DNA of 30,058 bases from Streptomyces sp. NRRL S-350 (GTDB lineage: Bacteria > Actinomycetota > Actinomycetes > Streptomycetales > Streptomycetaceae): positions 1-30,058 of the forward strand of contig NZ_JOHO01000083.1 in the NCBI RefSeq assembly GCF_000719705.1. The letters run 5' to 3'. Below the pieces are notes generated by a model that worked only from the letters and a program-made list of their open reading frames with translations, searched no databases and was not told where the DNA came from. Of the stretch, positions 28,524-30,058 are shown piece after piece. Numbering within the stretch: position 1 is the stretch's first letter; the number at the start of each line of letters is the position of its first letter. The position numbers and the translations under genes were made by a program.

Positions 28524-28742
28524 CTGGAACGAGCCCTACTCATCGTCGTCCTGATCGCCTACCTGGTGAGTGGTGTCCGTATCTACCGCGAGGAAGTGGC
28601 CGAGCCGGTCGACCTGACCAAGGAGATGAGCGGCACCGGCGTTCCGGGCAAGCTCCGGTACGTCCGAGTCGGCGAGCACCGCAGCGTCGAGATCTGGCAG
28701 CGGGGACTTTCCTTCGACATCCGCGTGATCAGGGAACTCTGA
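28524..28742 (+). CDS. Small membrane-anchored hypothetical protein, 72 aa
   Basis: The frame ends at TGA 28740. It starts most plausibly at CTG 28524, with CCGGAG 6 nt upstream, or at GTG 28566 inside the membrane part. The N-terminus ALLIVVLIAYLVSGV is one transmembrane helix. The rest (RIYREEVAEPVDLTK, GKLRYVRVGEHRSVEIW, GLSFDIRVIREL) looks like a short beta-rich soluble domain. It lies 54 bp after the TPR-oxygenase gene and before the terminator, so it is probably the last gene of the operon. No family recognised; an immunity or export helper role is only a guess. Confidence 0.5.
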   Translation: MERALLIVVLIAYLVSGVRIYREEVAEPVDLTKEMSGTGVPGKLRYVRVGEHRSVEIWQRGLSFDIRVIREL

Positions 28743-28785
28743 TCACCCCGAACCCTCGCCGGCTTCAACCCCCAGCGGAGGGCAC

Positions 28786-28834
28786 GCCCACGTCCTGCGG
28801 CTGCCCCCGCTGCCGCAGGACGTGGGCTTTCTTG
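28786..28834 (+). terminator. Intrinsic terminator of the peptide operon
   Basis: Perfect 16-bp arms 28786-28801 (GCCCACGTCCTGCGGC) and 28812-28827 with a 10-nt loop, followed by TTTCTTG: a stem plus T-rich run 44 bp after the last stop. The following 28835-29052 holds no gene I can support. Confidence 0.85.
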
Positions 28835-29052
28835 CTCGCGGAGACATCGTGGCTACTACCGAGGCTGACCGGGATCCTGGCCGGAGGCGTGCACCAAGAG
28901 CACGGCCGGCTCGTCGCACTCCGGGCGCTCTGCCTGGGCCTGACGCAGCTCGTAGAGGACGATGAGAGCAGACTGAGCTACCTCCTGGCTCTCAGCACCT
29001 CCAACGCAGTCTTCTGGGTGCCGCATGGCGAGGACACGGCCAGGACCCGTGC

Positions 29053-29388
29053 TTACGGAAAGAACTTATCGCCACCAGCAACTTGGGGCCGGTCTTCGTT
29101 GACCTGGTCCCCTCCGAAAAGGTCTGGAAGCAAGGGCGCGTCGGCTCCGCCACAGTGATTGAGCGGACTAGCGACAGGGACCTGCCCCAGAAGGTTGCTG
29201 ACGGTACCCGCAGCACGCTTGAGCGAACTGGCCGCCTTGGCTGAGCCGAGGTTGAGGCACGAGTTGTCGTGTGAGGGCGAGGCGATGACGACGATGCCAC
29301 CAGCCGACGCGGGCGCCGCCGCGAAGAGCGCAGCCGCGAAGGTACCTACTCCGAGCGTTAGAGCGGTGAGAGCTGAACGTAGGGTCAT
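29053..29388 (-). CDS. Small secreted protein with two Cys
   Basis: A 111-aa protein with a signal peptide (MTLRSALTALTLGVG, cleavage after APASA, residue 29). The mature part begins GGIVVIASPSHDNSC and contains PVASPLNHCGGADAP; Cys44 and Cys79 could be disulfide linked. Streptomycetes make several small secreted proteins with this SPSHxNSC...SPLNxCGGAD pattern, but I know no function. It has no chaplin domain. ATG 29388 is the only sensible start. The C-terminal 25 residues are low complexity and may reflect a shifted end. Confidence 0.7.
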   Translation of the reverse strand: MTLRSALTALTLGVGTFAAALFAAAPASAGGIVVIASPSHDNSCLNLGSAKAASSLKRAAGTVSNLLGQVPVASPLNHCGGADAPLLPDLFGGDQVNEDRPQVAGGDKFFP

Positions 29389-29593
29389 GCCCGGGGAACG
29401 AGCACCTGAGCCGTCGGTTACTGCACCCTCCGGGCACTATGGCTGTGACACAAGACCTGCCGGCTCCGGGGCGCAACAGTGTCGTGAGCGCTGGCACCAT
29501 CCCATATCAGCGGGGACCGGCTGAGATCACACCGTGGCCTCTTGCACCTCAGCTCATTTCCGCAGGTCGGGAAGAAGGTGCAAGGCCGGTGCG

Positions 29594-29710
29594 TTCTCCC
29601 AGTTCAAGCGACTCCGCACCCGCTACGAGCGACGCGCCGCCCTCCATCAGGGCCTGCTCGAACTCGCCTGCAGCATCATCTGCCTATGGCGGCTCCAAAC
29701 GGCATTCTGA
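29594..29710 (+). pseudogene. IS5-family transposase, last 38 residues
   Basis: Plus codons from 29594 read FSQFKRLRTRYERRAALHQG, LLELACSIICLWRL, and stop at 29708. This is the classic C-terminus (RYERRxxxHxxxLxLxCxIIC) of streptomycete IS5-type transposases. Everything upstream is missing. After the stop the IS end runs to about 29719 and meets TTAG (29720-29723), an IS5-type target, inside the next, oppositely oriented transposase. Confidence 0.7.
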
Positions 29711-29715
29711 AACGA

Positions 29716-29971
29716 TCAGTTAGACAGCCCGAAGCAGGGCGGCAGATGCCGCCACGCGCACCCGGTCGTCAGCACATAGACGATCGCGGCGAACACCGCC
29801 TCGTCGTCCAGGTTCGCCGTTCCGCCGCCCTGCGGCCGCACCCGAGCCGCCGGCAGCAACGGCTCCACCACCTCCCACAAGCCGTCAGGAACGATCCAGC
29901 CCACCCACCGCTCCCCATGCCCGACCCAACGACCCGACCACCACATAGGACACGCTGTAACAGGTCCTAAC
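29716..29971 (-). pseudogene. IS5-family transposase, N-terminal quarter, with its outer IS end
   Basis: From ATG 29946 leftward the frame gives IVPDGLWEVVEPLLPAARVRP, LDDEAVFAAIVYVLTTGCAWRHLPPCFGLS and then stops at 29716 where the other IS abuts. This is the first 70-75 residues, the HTH/DUF4096-like part, of an IS5-type transposase; the catalytic part is lost. Its outer end, GGACCTGTTAC next to TTA at about 29971, is the likely terminal repeat and target. Confidence 0.78.
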
Positions 29972-30022
29972 AGAAGCCGTGTTGTTGTGTGACCGTCGGC
30001 TGGTCTGCTCGTTGGATCGTCC

Positions 30023-30058
30023 GTGGGGAAGAGGGAATCTCGTCCGTGGATCGTGTCG
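30023..30058 (+). CDS. IS5-family transposase, first 12 codons (runs off the window)
   Basis: GTG 30023 opens VGKRESRPWIVS, which matches the usual start (GKRxSRPWIVSDELW) of another streptomycete IS5-type transposase. It continues beyond the window end, so whether it is intact is unknown. It is the third IS5-type piece in 450 bp. Confidence 0.6.
   Translation, partial: MGKRESRPWIVS

Noticed and set aside
29053..29388. A chaplin (hydrophobic coat protein)
   Set aside because: It is small, secreted and has two Cys, but lacks the chaplin domain pattern (GN.VQ.P...P.N.CGN).
1340..29971. The C-terminal IS half at 1340-1756 and the N-terminal IS piece at 29716-29971 being two halves of one element flanking the region
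   Set aside because: Their outer ends differ (GCAGTTTGGTTTGG versus GGACCTGTTAC), so they are not the two ends of the same IS.

Overview
The window has very high GC, GTG/TTG starts with AGGAG-type ribosome sites, WhiJ-like XRE/DUF5753 and DUF6879 genes, secreted glycosidases and many IS5-type scars. All of this points to a streptomycete (Streptomyces or Kitasatospora), probably an accessory or arm region of the chromosome rather than core genome. No rRNA, tRNA or CRISPR array was seen.

Layout. 0-6.5 kb is a worn region. It holds a P-loop kinase translationally coupled to a truncated Nudix gene, a transposase remnant, an SMI1/KNR4-like protein, an unnamed 255-aa protein, a frameshifted SUFU-domain gene, a small secreted peptidoglycan-binding protein, and several repeats and hairpins. 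6.5-9.8 kb is one large secreted protein: a CdtB-like nuclease domain, two SGNH/GDSL domains (the first apparently inactive) and three fibronectin-III-like domains. 9.8-12 kb has truncated YciI and MFS remnants, a MerR-type promoter driving a short-chain dehydrogenase with an altered active site, and a DinB-like protein.

12.2-19.9 kb is an alpha-galactoside/galactose locus. Two convergent secreted GH27 alpha-galactosidases are followed by galT, a galK that has lost its middle, a DeoR-family regulator and the tail of a sugar ABC permease. Repeats of a TCAAACAGA-like sequence lie upstream of both the second GH27 gene and galT and are candidate operators. galE is not in the window. The locus looks like a galactose-use island under decay.

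20.1-22.4 kb has a second P-loop kinase (paralogue of the first), a leaderless two-gene pair that resembles a type II toxin-antitoxin module, and an unrecognised 322-aa gene. 23.0-28.7 kb is a co-directional block. It starts with a WhiJ-type regulatory cassette flanked by GTGCAAG tandem sites and continues with an array of tiny genes, several with Cys pairs. It ends in what I consider the most interesting part: a 58-aa peptide with two 22-residue repeats, a strong hairpin, an HExxH protein resembling alpha-ketoglutarate HExxH-type peptide beta-hydroxylases, a TPR protein with a C-terminal 2OG-Fe(II) oxygenase-like domain, and a small membrane-anchored protein, closed by an intrinsic terminator. 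I read this as a candidate RiPP (ribosomally made, modified peptide) system with two oxygenase-like enzymes acting on a two-core precursor.

28.8-30.06 kb ends with a small secreted protein and a pile-up of three IS5-family fragments. All family assignments come from reading motifs by eye; no database search was run.
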